Source: Isoetes taiwanensis (Eukaryota > Streptophyta > Lycopodiopsida > Isoetales > Isoetaceae). From it: a stretch of 64,000 bases of DNA. A program made the translations under genes and the position numbers. The stretch is from assembly GCA_021234155.1 (NCBI GenBank), contig JAJEKV010000039.1:3952745-4016744 (forward strand), in the 5' to 3' direction. Positions 14,104-29,070 of the stretch are shown one piece after another. How positions within the stretch are numbered: position 1 is the first letter of the stretch; every line of letters begins with the position of its first letter. The notes under the pieces were generated by a model. It was not told the DNA's origin. It made no database searches and saw only the letters and a list, made by a program, of their open reading frames with translations.

Positions 14104-15884
14104 GAAGGCAAGATATTTTTATTTTTATTAATATTATGTAATAAATACATTTATTCAAGGCTCCAAAATAGCCAGATAAACGTGTCTGCACTATAGACCC
14201 AATGTGCGACCAGAAAATAGCATAGCTCCACAAAATCATTTGAAGCAAAATATCATTTGACAGACTGAAGACGACACCACCTAATGTTAACAAGTAGATG
14301 TAGCAAGTACAAGGAAAGCTTCCTTCCATGCGTTAACTCGAGCCTGTAGTCCCACATGCATCGGATACTAGAGGAAGGGCACAACGCTTTTCCAAATTGT
14401 ACTAAGTGCAGAGCCCTCACCATCTTCTCCAGCCCATATGTCTCCAAGACCCTCCCCAAATAAATGGGTGGTCCACCTTCCTTGCCCTTACAGCACTCTC
14501 TTGCTTGAGTTTTCGTCTCCCAAAATGCTCATACCAGCTGTGATGCCACTTAATCCTCCCGTATCAAGTGGCAATTAGATATCTTGCTGTTCGTGACTTT
14601 CCTTCACTAAGCTTTCTCTAGATCCCACATCGCCTCCTAGCTGGGATAGGAGAGGGCGACATGAAATAACAAAGCTCTCACAAAATCCACATATTCTGCA
14701 CAAGAATTCATGAAGGGAGCTGAACTAAAGAATATTGCCAATTCGAGCACTCAAGCCTACCACTTCTCCGAATCATGCCCCAAAACTAAGGCCTGCTTGT
14801 TTTTTACAGTCACTCAATGCACCTTTTCCTCCTTCCCCGAAATGTATCACATAAAATAAACTGCTCAAAACAGAGGTCACTACATTCCAAGTTTTTCTAG
14901 CTGCTTGATGAATGCTGCAACATTAAAGCACCCCAGATGCCGGCTCAATAAATCCAGAGCACTTTTCTTGCTGCCACAAATACTCGCAGCCAAATAAACT
15001 AGAAATGTATTCTGAAACATAATCAAGTGAAGTAGCTACTCTCAAATACTGAAACTGCAGTGTTCTTATCCTGCCCATCCCCATGGAATCTTGAACATTA
15101 ATACCTGGAATTTACGAGGACAATGTTTCTTCCATGTCTAAAAAGCTGAGGGGAAGCTCTGTAAGCACATACAAGATTTTCCAAGAAGCAACAAAGAACC
15201 AGAGTTAACAAAAAAGCTTAGCCCTGCAATGAGTGCAGCAAACATTAATTGCAATGAGTGCAACAAATTCCCTGCCTGCAGTGAGTGCAACAATCCCTAG
15301 CATGACCGCAGTGAGTGCAGCCGTCTGAGTGCCCAAGAATCTGTTAAACAAAAACCACTGGCCCAATGTATACACAAGGAAAGGATGACATACCACAAGA
15401 ACAGCACACAAAAGCACTGCCCTGTAACAGCCGTCAGACAAATCATGCTAGCCAACAAAGATCGCCTCAAATGCCCGATAGAAGCAAAGAAAGACATTAA
15501 ATAAGCTATGTGCTTATTTTCCTGACGAATCTGAGCTGTATCAGGGCTTATGCTGCTCAGACCTCCACTAAAACCATAGACAGCAACCTAAAATACCATA
15601 TCTTACCCCTGTCAGGATCATCCAAGAACCGGTAGCAGAAATAGCGGCCATACTTCAGCCGACCTTCCCTTTTGCAAATGATCTCCCCCAGGATATGCCA
15701 TTCCAGATTACAGCCGTCTGAGTTCAGAGAAGTAGCAGCAGCAGCTAGATCGCTGCTCTTCCAGCGGCCACGCTCTACCACATCGATCCTGCAAGCAACG
15801 GGCGGCCGCCGCCGCCGCCGCCGCCCTAGAATGCGCCTAGGGTTTCCATGTGGTCTTACGCTTTTTCAGCAGCAGCAGCTTTTT
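14063..15884 (-). mobile_element. Retrocopy-like insertion with poly(A) and 18-bp target duplication
   Basis: Identical 18-mers cagcagcagcagcttttt lie at 14063-14080 and 15867-15884. Between them the minus-strand sequence ends in a poly(A) run (T-run at about 14076-14103), with AATAAA-like signals just upstream. This is the hallmark of LINE-mediated insertion of an RNA copy about 1.8 kb long. The 5' end carries a GCC/CGG trinucleotide run (15804-15825). It is followed by an open frame (to about 15610) containing WKSSDLAAAATSLNSDG and LKYGRYFCYRFLDDPDR, which I do not recognise. The rest has short, stop-rich frames, so the source may be a long non-coding RNA, an mRNA with a short reading frame, or an unknown retroelement. 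Confidence 0.6.
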
Positions 15885-16123
15885 ACAAATAAAAAAACTA
15901 AGATTTATCATGACATTTCCTCATTGGCACTTTAGTTAAGGTTGCAATTATGGATCTAACTGAGTGATCGCCGTAGTTCCATAGTTGTCACAGGACAAAT
16001 AGAGACCACAATAGCCAGCTTATTTCTTCCCAAAAGGAATGAGTTTTAACATTTGTTTTTAGTGAATCACAGAGCAATTGCTGATGAACATTGGAAAAGG
16101 CAGTAACTAAATACTTAAGGCAC

Positions 16124-16740
16124 TTACTTTGCACTGGATTTGGCATCATCAAGTTTTGGAAAGTATCCGCTTTCCTTCATTTGTGTACTTAGACGTTTCA
16201 ATGTGGCATAGATCTCTTCACTTCTTCGATGGCTTCTATCTTTCACAAAGAACTCATGCACGTTGTTATCAATCTCAAATCCATGCCATTGCGTGTTTTT
16301 TTCCATGCACCGCACACCTTTGCCTAAGCTCATCTATTCCGACAAAGATCGACCACATACATGCCCTCGGAATAGATGTCCGACATAAGCATATAGGCAG
16401 AGCCATCACATGGACATAGTGAACAATTCTTACATAGCAATGTCTTCCCATCTATTAGACCACCGTCGCATTTGCCATTATGTATTGCCCGCTCAAGTGC
16501 GGCCATCCTTAAGCTTCTTTCATAAATTTCTCACGTGTGAATGCCCCATCAAGAACCATAAAGGACACATTTCACGCATCCCATAACAAGTGTTTGAGCT
16601 CTTCTTGTAGACCGACTTCACTTATTTGGGACTTATGTTCGCATCTAATGATAAGCAAGAATCTCAAGCATGCATCGTGGTGTTATCTCTTCCAAAGTCT
16701 CATCTATTTGCTTACGTAAGCACGGGGCGGATTATCACCC
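16124..16740 (-). pseudogene. PPR protein, E/E+ domain relic (DYW subgroup)
   Basis: The 16124-16333 frame contains NNVHEFFVKDRSHRRSEEI followed by LKRLSTQMKESGY. This is the diagnostic E/E+ sequence of plant PLS-class pentatricopeptide proteins that edit organellar RNA (consensus VH-F---D-SHP---EIY--L--L--QMKE-GY-P). Upstream on the minus strand, 16345-16450 gives SAYMLMSDIYSEG, like the E-motif (AY-LLSNIYA--G), but in a broken frame with stops between. No DYW catalytic domain follows the GYFP segment. This is a decayed 3' fragment. Confidence 0.75.
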
Positions 16741-18589
16741 CTTCTTCCCCGCAATAACGGGGAAGACCAAATTAGACCGAGATAAAATTCATCTATCATA
16801 CGGATAAAATTCATCTATCATACGGTAGCTTTTCTAAAATGGCAACATCATTTTGCTATAACCATGTACATATCCTTGCAAGACCAATATGTTAGGAACC
16901 TCAAAGAATCATAGCTCTCTCTATGCTCTTCAAATCACAAAAAGCGAAAAAGAGTTGCGGGGCTATCACATGCCCTTGCAGAGAGCGAGTATTTGGAAGA
17001 ACCAAACATCTATGTTGTTCTTTCCCATTCGCCAACAATCGGTAGCTCGCCATAGCCAAAAGGTACAGAGTGAAAATCAGCATGCCAAGAAGGTGGACAT
17101 TTAACAAGATTTTGCGGGGAACCAACTTTCCCAAGTAAATCCGTCATAGGCACCATAGCTCAAACAGAGAAAACTGGATTTGCACTTCCAAAATACAAAC
17201 ATGGCGCATCCATAGCTGCCCCCGTTTCGTAAAACGGTTTGGGCAGAGAATATGGAGACGTTCATGGGGACAGTTCTTTTCGGCGAAGTTACCGGCAATG
17301 AGACATTAGACCAGGCACCAAATCAGCACATAAGTCGGCCAAAGCAGAGACCCAAGCCTCTGGGCGCCATCAAATTCAAGACGATGCACCTCAATGTTTG
17401 AATCTCTTACCCGGATCATGAACCGCCATATCTTTCGATTTGAGCATAGGCCATCCAAATTCGGGAAGCACCCCATTTCGACAAATATCTGCGTAATTTT
17501 TGTACCAATGCGCAAAAGACGTTTGAGGAATTTGCATCTTGGCGGCATTTCTTGGAACAAAATGGAACACCGAAGCGATGGCGGAACACAATTGGTCGGG
17601 CGTTACATTTGTTCACAACTTGGTCAAACTAGGATTGATACCTTATATGAGAAAGAAAGCCAAAATGAAGCAGGCAATTCTAATGAACAACGAAATACCA
17701 AAACAATGGCGGGCAACAGCGTGCAAAATCCCAACGCTAAATAAAAATGGAGTCATTTTAAAAGAGAAGTGACAAGCTGTGTCATCATTCTAGATGCTAA
17801 CCCGCTAGGAGGCATAACATAATGGCAGATCCAGCCTTCTTCTTTTTCAAGATTTGAAGTGGGAGCAAAATCGAAAAAGGCCTCAGGAAACACGAGAAAG
17901 CAATAAGCACAAAACCCGAAATTGGCAATGGATACCATATCTAAATCGTTCTTTGCTGGGACATTTGTCATTTCATAGAAACGACCATTCTTAAAAGGCG
18001 GGGATAACTTGACACGTAATGCGCCTCAAATAATAGAGCAACTCCGCAGAATACTGTTAACTACTTAACCTCATTTATTCTTTGAAAAAGCTTCAAGCCC
18101 CGCAAAGCATTCAGAGAAGCCGCTATAGCCATTTCGAGAATGCATCGAAGGAAAACACATGCAAACGTAAGTTCGAGCTCTGCATTAAAGCTCCGGACAT
18201 GTCCGGATAAAAATGGGCTTAACTCCCAATTGTCTTTTGATCTCTCCTCTTTATATGTAGAAAATAGAAAATGGCGAAATTTCAATAAGTTTCGGGAAGG
18301 TTTTGGCAATCTTGAATGCACCGGCAGCGATAAGGAACAAAAATCCTTTCCAATACGAAGAATGCTTTACTCCCCGCCATAGCAAAGATGATGCCACCGG
18401 GAAAGAATCGCGCTTACGCAAAGAAACCATCGGCTAAGGAATTCGGAAGAACTATAAGAACCCTAATCGTAGAAAAACAAAGGGGAGGTAACGAGGATTG
18501 TAAAGGATAATCGGAAGGCTCGGCCTTCCCTTTACTTGCAAAGGTCGCCATAGCTACCTACGATGTTACTGAAGAAGCGGGACTGAAAA

Positions 18590-18590
<1 letters not shown>
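16741..18590. other. No gene recognised
   Basis: Several overlapping minus- and plus-strand frames of 60-116 codons exist, but none shows a family signature. A 23-bp direct duplication (gataaaattcatctatcatacg) lies at 16783-16827. The many CGG/GCGG words suggest an old transposon body, but I cannot name it. Confidence 0.35.
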
Positions 18591-19420
<830 letters not shown>

Positions 19421-19474
19421 TGTTGTATTTTCTTTTTGTAATTTTTTCTAAAATTTGTGAAGGTGACATGCCAT

Positions 19475-19640
19475 ACCTTTATACCCAGTTGTGAATTTGC
19501 ATTGCAGCCTTTCAAAAAGAACGTAGAGGTTAGGATTTTTTTTTTAATGTGACCGTACCTTTATACCCTGATGTGAATTTGCATTGCAGCCTTTCAAAAA
19601 GAACGTAGAGGTTAGGATTTTGTTTTTTTTTTAATGTGAC
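19475..19640. repeat. Two-copy tandem repeat, 82-bp unit
   Basis: The block gtgaatttgcattgcagcct...gtagaggttaggatttt occurs at 19491 and 19573 with near identity, separated by T-runs of variable length. Confidence 0.9.
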
Positions 19641-19782
19641 GTTTGGTGCGCCTGTGGAGCGTTCGTTGCAGCGACCCAACATCTCTGGGCCATTGGAGCT
19701 CTCGAGCGGTTTGTAAGGTCTGCATTCCGGCTAATGCATCCATTTGTGGATCGATCCCACAATATTTTGGAAACAAAATATG

Positions 19783-21273
19783 GAAGCACGGCCTGCAGAG
19801 TTCTCTGTGGTGGCCATGAACTTTGTTAGCGATTGGTGGGCTTGTGAAGGATAAGCATGCCCCGAGGGTTGTAATATATCGAGTATAATTGCCGCCAATT
19901 ATACACGGCATGGCTTCATCAGGACCCCCAAGCTTTTGTAACACACCTCAGATGCAGGTGAATTTGGAGTTGAATGGAACATGTGATCTGGTGTTTCTTT
20001 TGGGCTTACCAAGTTTCGTTGATGATTACGGTTTTAGGCCAAATCGAGTAAAACGGGGCAACGGTTTAGTAATCAGCCAGTTCCAACCGGGACCTCCTAA
20101 TTTAGGGCCCACGGTATGCGGTTCCTCCACCTAATGTGTCGAGCGTCCGACCTCCAATGCAATTATCCTCCACCTCCTCAAATGCAACAAGTTCCTATGA
20201 ATTCGACATGCGGCTGACCCCACGGGCACAACAAGCACCTCCGCCTCCTCCGACCCATGTCCATGTCGTTTTCTCAACAAAGATTCATGCACTGTTGGAA
20301 CCCCACCACCTCAACAATCTTCTCTCCAAGTACCCGGTAAATAGGGGGATGATGCCAAGTTCTTTTTCGGTAAAATATGTGTTGAACTTATGCAAATGAT
20401 TGTTCTCTGCAGATGCTAATTTACTTCTCAACTTTTTGCGGTTTGGGTCCTTTCCTCAAAGCAATTCTTTCTCAATACCTCCTTTCCAAGCCCAAAGTCC
20501 TCTTCAACCTAGCGATCAATCATATTCAATCATTCCACCTTAAAATAACCCAACGGTGCACCACAAAATATGCAACCAGACTCAACAATGCTGCCGTTAG
20601 CGGTTGTAAGGAAGACATGCCTAACTATGTTCTTACATCAATAACTAAAGCATGTATAACACTTTTTTTGAGTGTTTTTGGCAACTATAGCAAAGAAGAC
20701 ATCGATTGGCGGGAACACATAGCCCCGGATGGCGAAGGTTATGTGTTTTCCTCTCCTTTTTGTTTTAAGTGTTAGGCCAAATGTATGCGTCTAAATTAAT
20801 GTTTTTGTATGTATTTTTGATTAGATGCCTTACGTGCATCACATTTTTTATGGCTTATGCGGTATTATTACAACAAAAGATCAAAGCAATCTAGGTTTGG
20901 GAAAAAACTGCGAGAATTGATGACTCCCTCTTGAGGTACTCAATTGAGAGATTATTAATGGTTGACCCACCCGTTAATGTTACCTTTGCCCCAATGTGCG
21001 GTCATAAGATATTTTAAATGTTTGTGTCTTTGTCTTTGGTTTATTTTTAACCAGACCAAGTCTTGTGCCCCTTTTCTTCTTTCGCGCAAAGGCGAGATGC
21101 ATCTACAATATGGAAGGAATTCACCACTGCAGATGGTCGAAAGTATGTACTCCTTTTGTATAAAATGTTGCTTTGCATGTTTGGGGCATCAATATGAGAA
21201 GGTATACATTAATAGGTACTATTACAACAAGGAAACGGCGGTCAAAATGGACAATGCGAGGAGGAGATGAAGG
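19783..21273 (+). pseudogene. PRP40-type pre-mRNA-processing protein relic (two WW domains)
   Basis: PRP40 bridges the U1 snRNP to the branch-point complex during splicing. The plus strand keeps its order of parts. A Pro/Gln-rich N-terminus comes first (QFQPGPPNLG near 20080, PPPPQMQQVPMNS near 20170, FGSFPQSNSFS near 20445). A first WW domain is split by an intron-like gap: DWREHIAPDGE at 20704, then RYYYNKRSKQS at about 20857 followed by LRELMTP. A second WW domain comprises IWKEFTTADGRK at about 21109 and RYYYNKETA at 21215, after which a shift gives SKWTM-like sequence. Stops and frame changes interrupt it and no FF domains follow, so it is a decayed, 3'-truncated copy. The first 130 bases match 200-345 in reverse and may be a separate fragment. 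Confidence 0.75.
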
Positions 21274-22229
21274 TACGAACCAAAATAAACCCATTTGTTA
21301 AACTTTTAAGCGGGCATTTGTAATGGGAAATGGAAAGTCTGGGTAATATGGTTGTGAAGAATGCATTCCCTAAAAAAGGACCTTTCTAAGGAGAAAGATT
21401 ATATTAACATCTACAAGAGACCACTTGGGTCTATGAGACCATTTATACAACAATCATGCAAAGCCGGGGTGCATTTTTTGTTTTCTAGATGACATAAAAA
21501 TGTAAAAAGAAAAATTAAAATGCTAAATCGGGATTTTCCTTTCTTGCCGTTTTCTTCTTCTTGACACTTTCATGGTTACCCCTCATGATTCCGTTTATTA
21601 TTATTATCACCTCCAATGAGAAAGAGAGCGATCGCCTTTGTGTAAGGTCATTTTTCCGTCATTTACATAGATCATTACTATCATTAAACTGCGGGTAGTA
21701 TTTAAGGATTTAGGTTGTCCTAGGAAGTTGTAATATTCCAAATATGACAAGTATATTATCAACCCAAAATTCTCTAGCTACTCGAAGCTCTATGCTTTGA
21801 AATCGAGAAGGCATAAAGCAACTTTTAATAATCATTATTCGTTTGTATCTGTGAAGACCAACTTTTGGGGGAATGGAATTTTAGCATTGTTTTGTTGGAT
21901 GGTTGTCTAGAAGGATGGAGAAAAATAACGGCATGTTCTAACATACAGGCCCGGACATGTGCTACATAGGTCGTGGGAAACATTTGCTCTTGGAAGGTTT
22001 CAATAATCAAAGCATTTCATTAGATGCATATGCTTTGCCCATTCGATTATCCATGTATTTCTTTGCTATGGCGGACCTATGCATGCTCAAAGATTGTGTC
22101 TGAGGAAGCAATGGCCTACAAGTCCAGCTCCTCCCTCTTGTTTAGAATGGTGAGCACGTCATGTCTCCCATTCTCTTGATGTGGATATCCAATTGTTTTT
22201 GGGACTAATTTTTTATGGGGTTGGATATC

Positions 22230-23790
22230 CATTTGTTTCTTTTGGCCCCGATTTGTTCACAGTATTTGTCATTTGCCAAGAACCATGCTCTTTTGTTGCC
22301 ATGGTCTTTCTATTAGCATTATTTGATGTAACTTATCATGGAATTGTTTGAGTCTTTTATGCGATATGCGAATCTTTGCTTTAGGATGACATAGGTTCAT
22401 CATTTTCCAAGTTTTATTTTGTGCGTTCTAAAGTGAGAGGGTTTTTGAGTGCTTTTACAACGGACATTGTTTGGGATTTAATTTGATCTATTGGCATTCA
22501 TGGTTTTCTACTATAACTTGGATTTTGTTTTCAACTCTAGTGCCAAGCTTGGGCATTTACTATGTTCTTGGTCTTTTTACAGGTTACAATGGCTACAAGA
22601 CGCCAATAACATGGCAGTAAACACGTTTTTCCAACCTGGAACTTTGCAAAACATCCTTGCGTGTCACATGAACAAATGCCTGATGCAGCAAAGAGCACAT
22701 ATTCTAGAATGGCTTCACAAAATCAGGTACCAAGTTTTTGAGAAGCATTCATAGATCAGGTTGTTTAGATGTGCTTGCACTTAGATAATGTATGTAGCTG
22801 TATAAAGATGCCATTCTTAGAGATCAGGCATCCACTATGCATATAAATGATTTTATTTTCAAGGGCAGCTAGTTGGGTTTGCCTTAGCTTATACATCTTA
22901 AAGTAGCAACAACAGGCAGGCTAGGTAGAGTTATGACCATCGCTTGAGTTTTTTCAGAAGTTTACCAGCACTTCTCAAAAATAGGAACTTCCTCTTCAGA
23001 ATATTTCTGCATTTGTCCTTTTTGTATTCATATTCCGAAACCAATTGAATGGGTCTAACACAATGGTCTCGACATGATTCTGAGCTTATTTTTAGCACAT
23101 TTATGGGCTTTCCTAATTTTATTCTTTGCTTTTTCTATCGGCGCCCTCTTTCCTCTAATGCGCAGTCTTTGTTCGGCCCCGATTTGTTACCAAGTATTTG
23201 TCATTTGCCAAGAACCATGCTTTGTTGCCATCCTCTTTCTATTAGCATTATTTGCTGTAACTTATCACAGAATTGTTCGAGTCTTCTGTGCGGTATGCAG
23301 ATGCTGCTTTAGGATGACATGTTTATCATTTTCAAGTTTTATTTTGTCAGTTCTAAAGTGAGAGGGATTCAGAGTGCTTTTACAATCTGGATATTGTTTG
23401 GGATGCATTCATGGTTTTCTACTATAACTTGGATTTTGTTTTCGACTCTAGTGCCAAGCTTAGGGATTTACTGTGTTGTTGGTCTTTTTACAGGTTGCAA
23501 TGGCTAGAAGATGCCGATAAGATGGCAGTAAACATGTTTTTCCAATCTGGAACCTTGCATAGACATCCTTGTGTATCATATGAATAAATGCCTGATGCAG
23601 CAAAGAGCACATATTCTAGAATTGCTTCACGAAATCGAGTACCAAGTTTTTGAGAAGCATTCATAGATCAGATGTAAGTATTACATAGTTTGATTGTTCA
23701 GATGTGCTTGCACTTAGATAATGTATGTAGCTGTATAAAGATGCCATTCTTAGAGATCAGGCACCCACTATGCATATAGATGATTTTCTT
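22230..23790. repeat. Tandem duplication, ~932-bp unit
   Basis: Blocks at 22244-22850 recur at 23175-23783 with an offset of 931-933 bases and roughly 90% similarity. Examples are ccccgatttgtt...tcatttgccaagaaccatgc, ggttttctactataacttgg and gatgcagcaaagagcacata. Each unit contains an intron-like pyrimidine tract plus CAG before a short open segment (LQWLQDANNMAVNTFFQ in copy 1, LQWLEDADKMAVNMFFQ in copy 2). That may be an exon of an unrecognised gene; stops in copy 2 argue that it is not functional. Confidence 0.8.
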
Positions 23791-23799
23791 TTGTTCTTT

Positions 23800-26306
<2,507 letters not shown>

Positions 26307-26317
26307 CAAAAGGCTGG

Positions 26318-28834
26318 CTCAGTTCTTGAAACAATTTCCTGGTTTAGCTTTAATTCATTTTAGAAAGAGTAAGAGAAATATGCATGAATAAACATGCATT
26401 ACTTTATCCATCTAACACCCTGGCAGTGACTTGGAAGGGTGGCCCAGAAATGTATTGATGACAATGCTTCAATAAGAAGCATGAAGGTGGTATAGGGGTC
26501 TTCCTCCTTGGTCATTATCCATTACTAACAAAAGGAATTTATCACCTAAGGTAAATAAGGTCCAGCAGGGGCACAAGTCTAACACACTTATTGCATTTTT
26601 TAACATTAACACTTGTCCTTTGTAACATAAAATAGGGCTCGTAATACAGAAATTTCCTACTTAGGTATACCTAAAGGACTAGTTAGACCAGTAAGAGCTG
26701 GCATGCTTCAAGTGTGCGAGGAGTTTAAATGGTCTTAGTTGACTATAATAGGGAATATTGCCTTTTACTACAAGATCTCAACGGCATACCTTAGGTTTAT
26801 AGAGTAGCTTTAACCTTTTTTAATATTGTCTAATTTTCATATTAAAAAAGAGGGCGTACGTATACGGAATGGATAAGACATACTAAGTATAATACGTGGG
26901 AATGTGACTTGAACGAGTATGCTAGACTAAAATTTAGGGTTCGTAGCTGAGAACAGCGATGGAGCACTCCGGCATAGACAGGTTTATGAGAAAGCCCTTT
27001 AAATTTAGAATGATGACACGCCTCCATATTATGCTGAGAGTAGTGAACAAGGACATACTAAAGCATGTGGTGCGGATTCTTTCCTTCATGTTGTTCGTGT
27101 TTAGAGCTGGAAACAATAGGGCAGGTACGTCCTCTTCTGATTTTATGAAAGTAATGGTGGCAATAGTATCGAGGGTTAAGAAACTAGACAAAGGCGGGAG
27201 AATGCTTATAAGTTGGAATTTAAGGTTGATAATTTGATTGTAATTTGCCTTGAGCTATTGTGGGGAACGAGCTGTTTTTGGCGCCATGACAAGGCTGAAG
27301 GATCATCAAATATCAAACCAACAAAAGGGCGATATTATTGCTATCTTTGAAAGAAAAGGGGATTGATTGCAAGAATGATGGTGTCACTATGAAGAAAGCT
27401 GTGCTGGAAGAAATAGCCAGAAAGGCAGGGATTGATATTTCTACCAGGAGATCTAATCCGGGTAAACGAGCTGGATCAAGCATTGAAGCTTGTTTAGCAA
27501 CTGTGACACGGAAATTGGACAAACCTGCTAATATGGTAGCTGGTAGCAGCATCAACATTGCTGAGGAAGGGGATGATTTCTTTGACGAGGAGTCTATGCC
27601 ACTAAATCAGGTTTTATTTTATGATCTGGGGTATTGTATGTCTTAGTTAGTATAAGATCTGCAAAATTTTAAAAAAAAGGGGGTTCTTAACTGAGTGGTA
27701 ACATGAAACGAATGTAGATGGCTGCATGCACTTCTAACATGTTCTCTTGTAGCTTGCAATTCGGAAAAAGAATAACCGGTTTATTACGAAAACAGGGAAG
27801 TATTCTACCAGTAGCAGGTTGCATAATTTTAATGCTAGCAAGTTTACGTTATTATGTTAAGGTTGAAGGGCGTTAAGCCAGTGGAACCTATTGCTTACCT
27901 GCTAATCCCTGCATGCTTACCCATTTCTTGGCTAATGCTTGTCTGGTTGGATTGCAGGTAACCAGGTTCTACTCTACCTACTCTAATGTTTTTGGAAGCA
28001 TGAAGCATTCAAGGGAATGTATTAGCAGCAAAGAGAAATGGTTCAATCAAGTTATCTGTAAGAAAAAAGATGCTAAGTGTGAGGAACAAAAAATCATGTT
28101 TAAGTTATACAGGTTATATCTCTACCCTGATTTTGAGTGTTGCAAATGCGAAATCGGACAAAGGGCTAAGGAAATTGAGCAGGAATTTCTAGATAGTTTG
28201 GCAGAAGATACTTAAACTCTGACTTTAGCATCAAAAAACATAATGTATGCCTTTTTGTGAAGACGGTCAAGTATGATGACATATAGTAACTGCTGTAGAA
28301 GTCTGGTTAACCTCCTTTACAAAAAATACAAAAAAAATGGAAAAAGATTTTTGAAAAATTAGTGCTGTACTGATATTTACTTCCTTTACTGCATTAGTCA
28401 TTTTTTTAAAATGCTCTAGTCGAGATCTCATAGATGGACTTTGGTTGTATGAGAAATGTTTCTACTTTTTCCTAAAACTGAACTGTATAAATCAGAGGTG
28501 GTATTATGCTTGGTCAAGGATAAAACAATAAAAATAGATGTAAAATAGGCATCATAAAGCTGGTAAAACATTTGATGATATAAGTTTTTTTTGAGGCGTG
28601 TCCTAATAATAGAGAAAGGAATTTGTAACTAAAGCAGAACATTTTCCTTGTGCAGGCATTAGAATATGGATTTAAGATTTGAATAAGAATATAATCTTCA
28701 TGTTTGAAAACTATATGTATAGTGTTCCCCAATTGTTTATCTCCTCGCTACATGGGGAGCTGATAAGTCTTGACATGCCGGGATGTCCTGGCATGGCTGG
28801 ATGTCTGGACCATATGGTCTAGGCCTGTATATAT
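26318..28834 (+). repeat. R1, left 2.5-kb direct repeat
   Basis: Homology with R2 starts at ctcagttcttgaaacaattt (26318; 33179) and ends at ggcctgtatatat (28834; about 35702). R1 lies directly right of a (TA)n. Ten extra bases (aaaaggctgg) separate it from the tatatattc that R2 also has at its start. Most of the 2.5 kb is nearly identical to R2. From 27150 to 27350 R1 has several 1-4-base insertions and deletions that break its coding frame. Confidence 0.95.
26959..28215 (+). pseudogene. R1 copy of the repeat-encoded SAP-like/Cys-rich gene (frameshifted)
   Basis: Same gene as the R2 copy (33822-35083). The ATG at 26959 is kept. Small indels at about 27156, 27173, 27198, 27255, 27272, 27325 and 27345 throw the frame, leaving open pieces of 92 and 102 codons. 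The splice donor (27610/27611), acceptor (27957) and second exon (27958-28215, 85 codons plus stop) are intact, with one amino-acid change (Pro for His). The damage clusters in 200 bases while the rest is almost identical to R2, so consensus errors in a collapsed repeat are an alternative to true decay. Confidence 0.75.
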
Positions 28835-29070
28835 TCGGTGATTTCAGTTTGCTGGTTTAACTGGCAGTGAACATTTGGGGGCACTATGCATCTAGTTACA
28901 AAATTAATTTTGTCTATCTCATTTTTTCATCATGATGCAAAATACTTATTGATTCTAGGATTGCTGTCATGCTAGCTTCCATAATAATATTCTGAAATAT
29001 AAATATCTGAATACTAATGTTTTGTCCATATGCATAGGAGGGACTGACAAATACAAATGAACGAGCACTG
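28835..29070 (+). other. Core leader with possible splice acceptor
   Basis: AT-rich 236-base leader between R1 and the first core ORF. The sequence ccatatgcatag at 29027-29038 is a plausible acceptor. The 32 bases after it are open and in frame with the ATG at 29071, with a stop (TAG) exactly at the acceptor. An upstream exon, for example exon 1 of the R1 gene, whose donor is phase 0, could in principle join here. Confidence 0.35.

Noticed and set aside
15804-15825. GCC/CGG run as a CpG promoter
   Set aside because: Lies inside the inserted retrocopy near its 5' end; better explained as part of the copied RNA's leader.
16889-17134. Overlapping ORFs at 16.9-18.4 kb as transposase
   Set aside because: I could not find a DDE triad, zinc finger or terminal inverted repeats, so no call was made.
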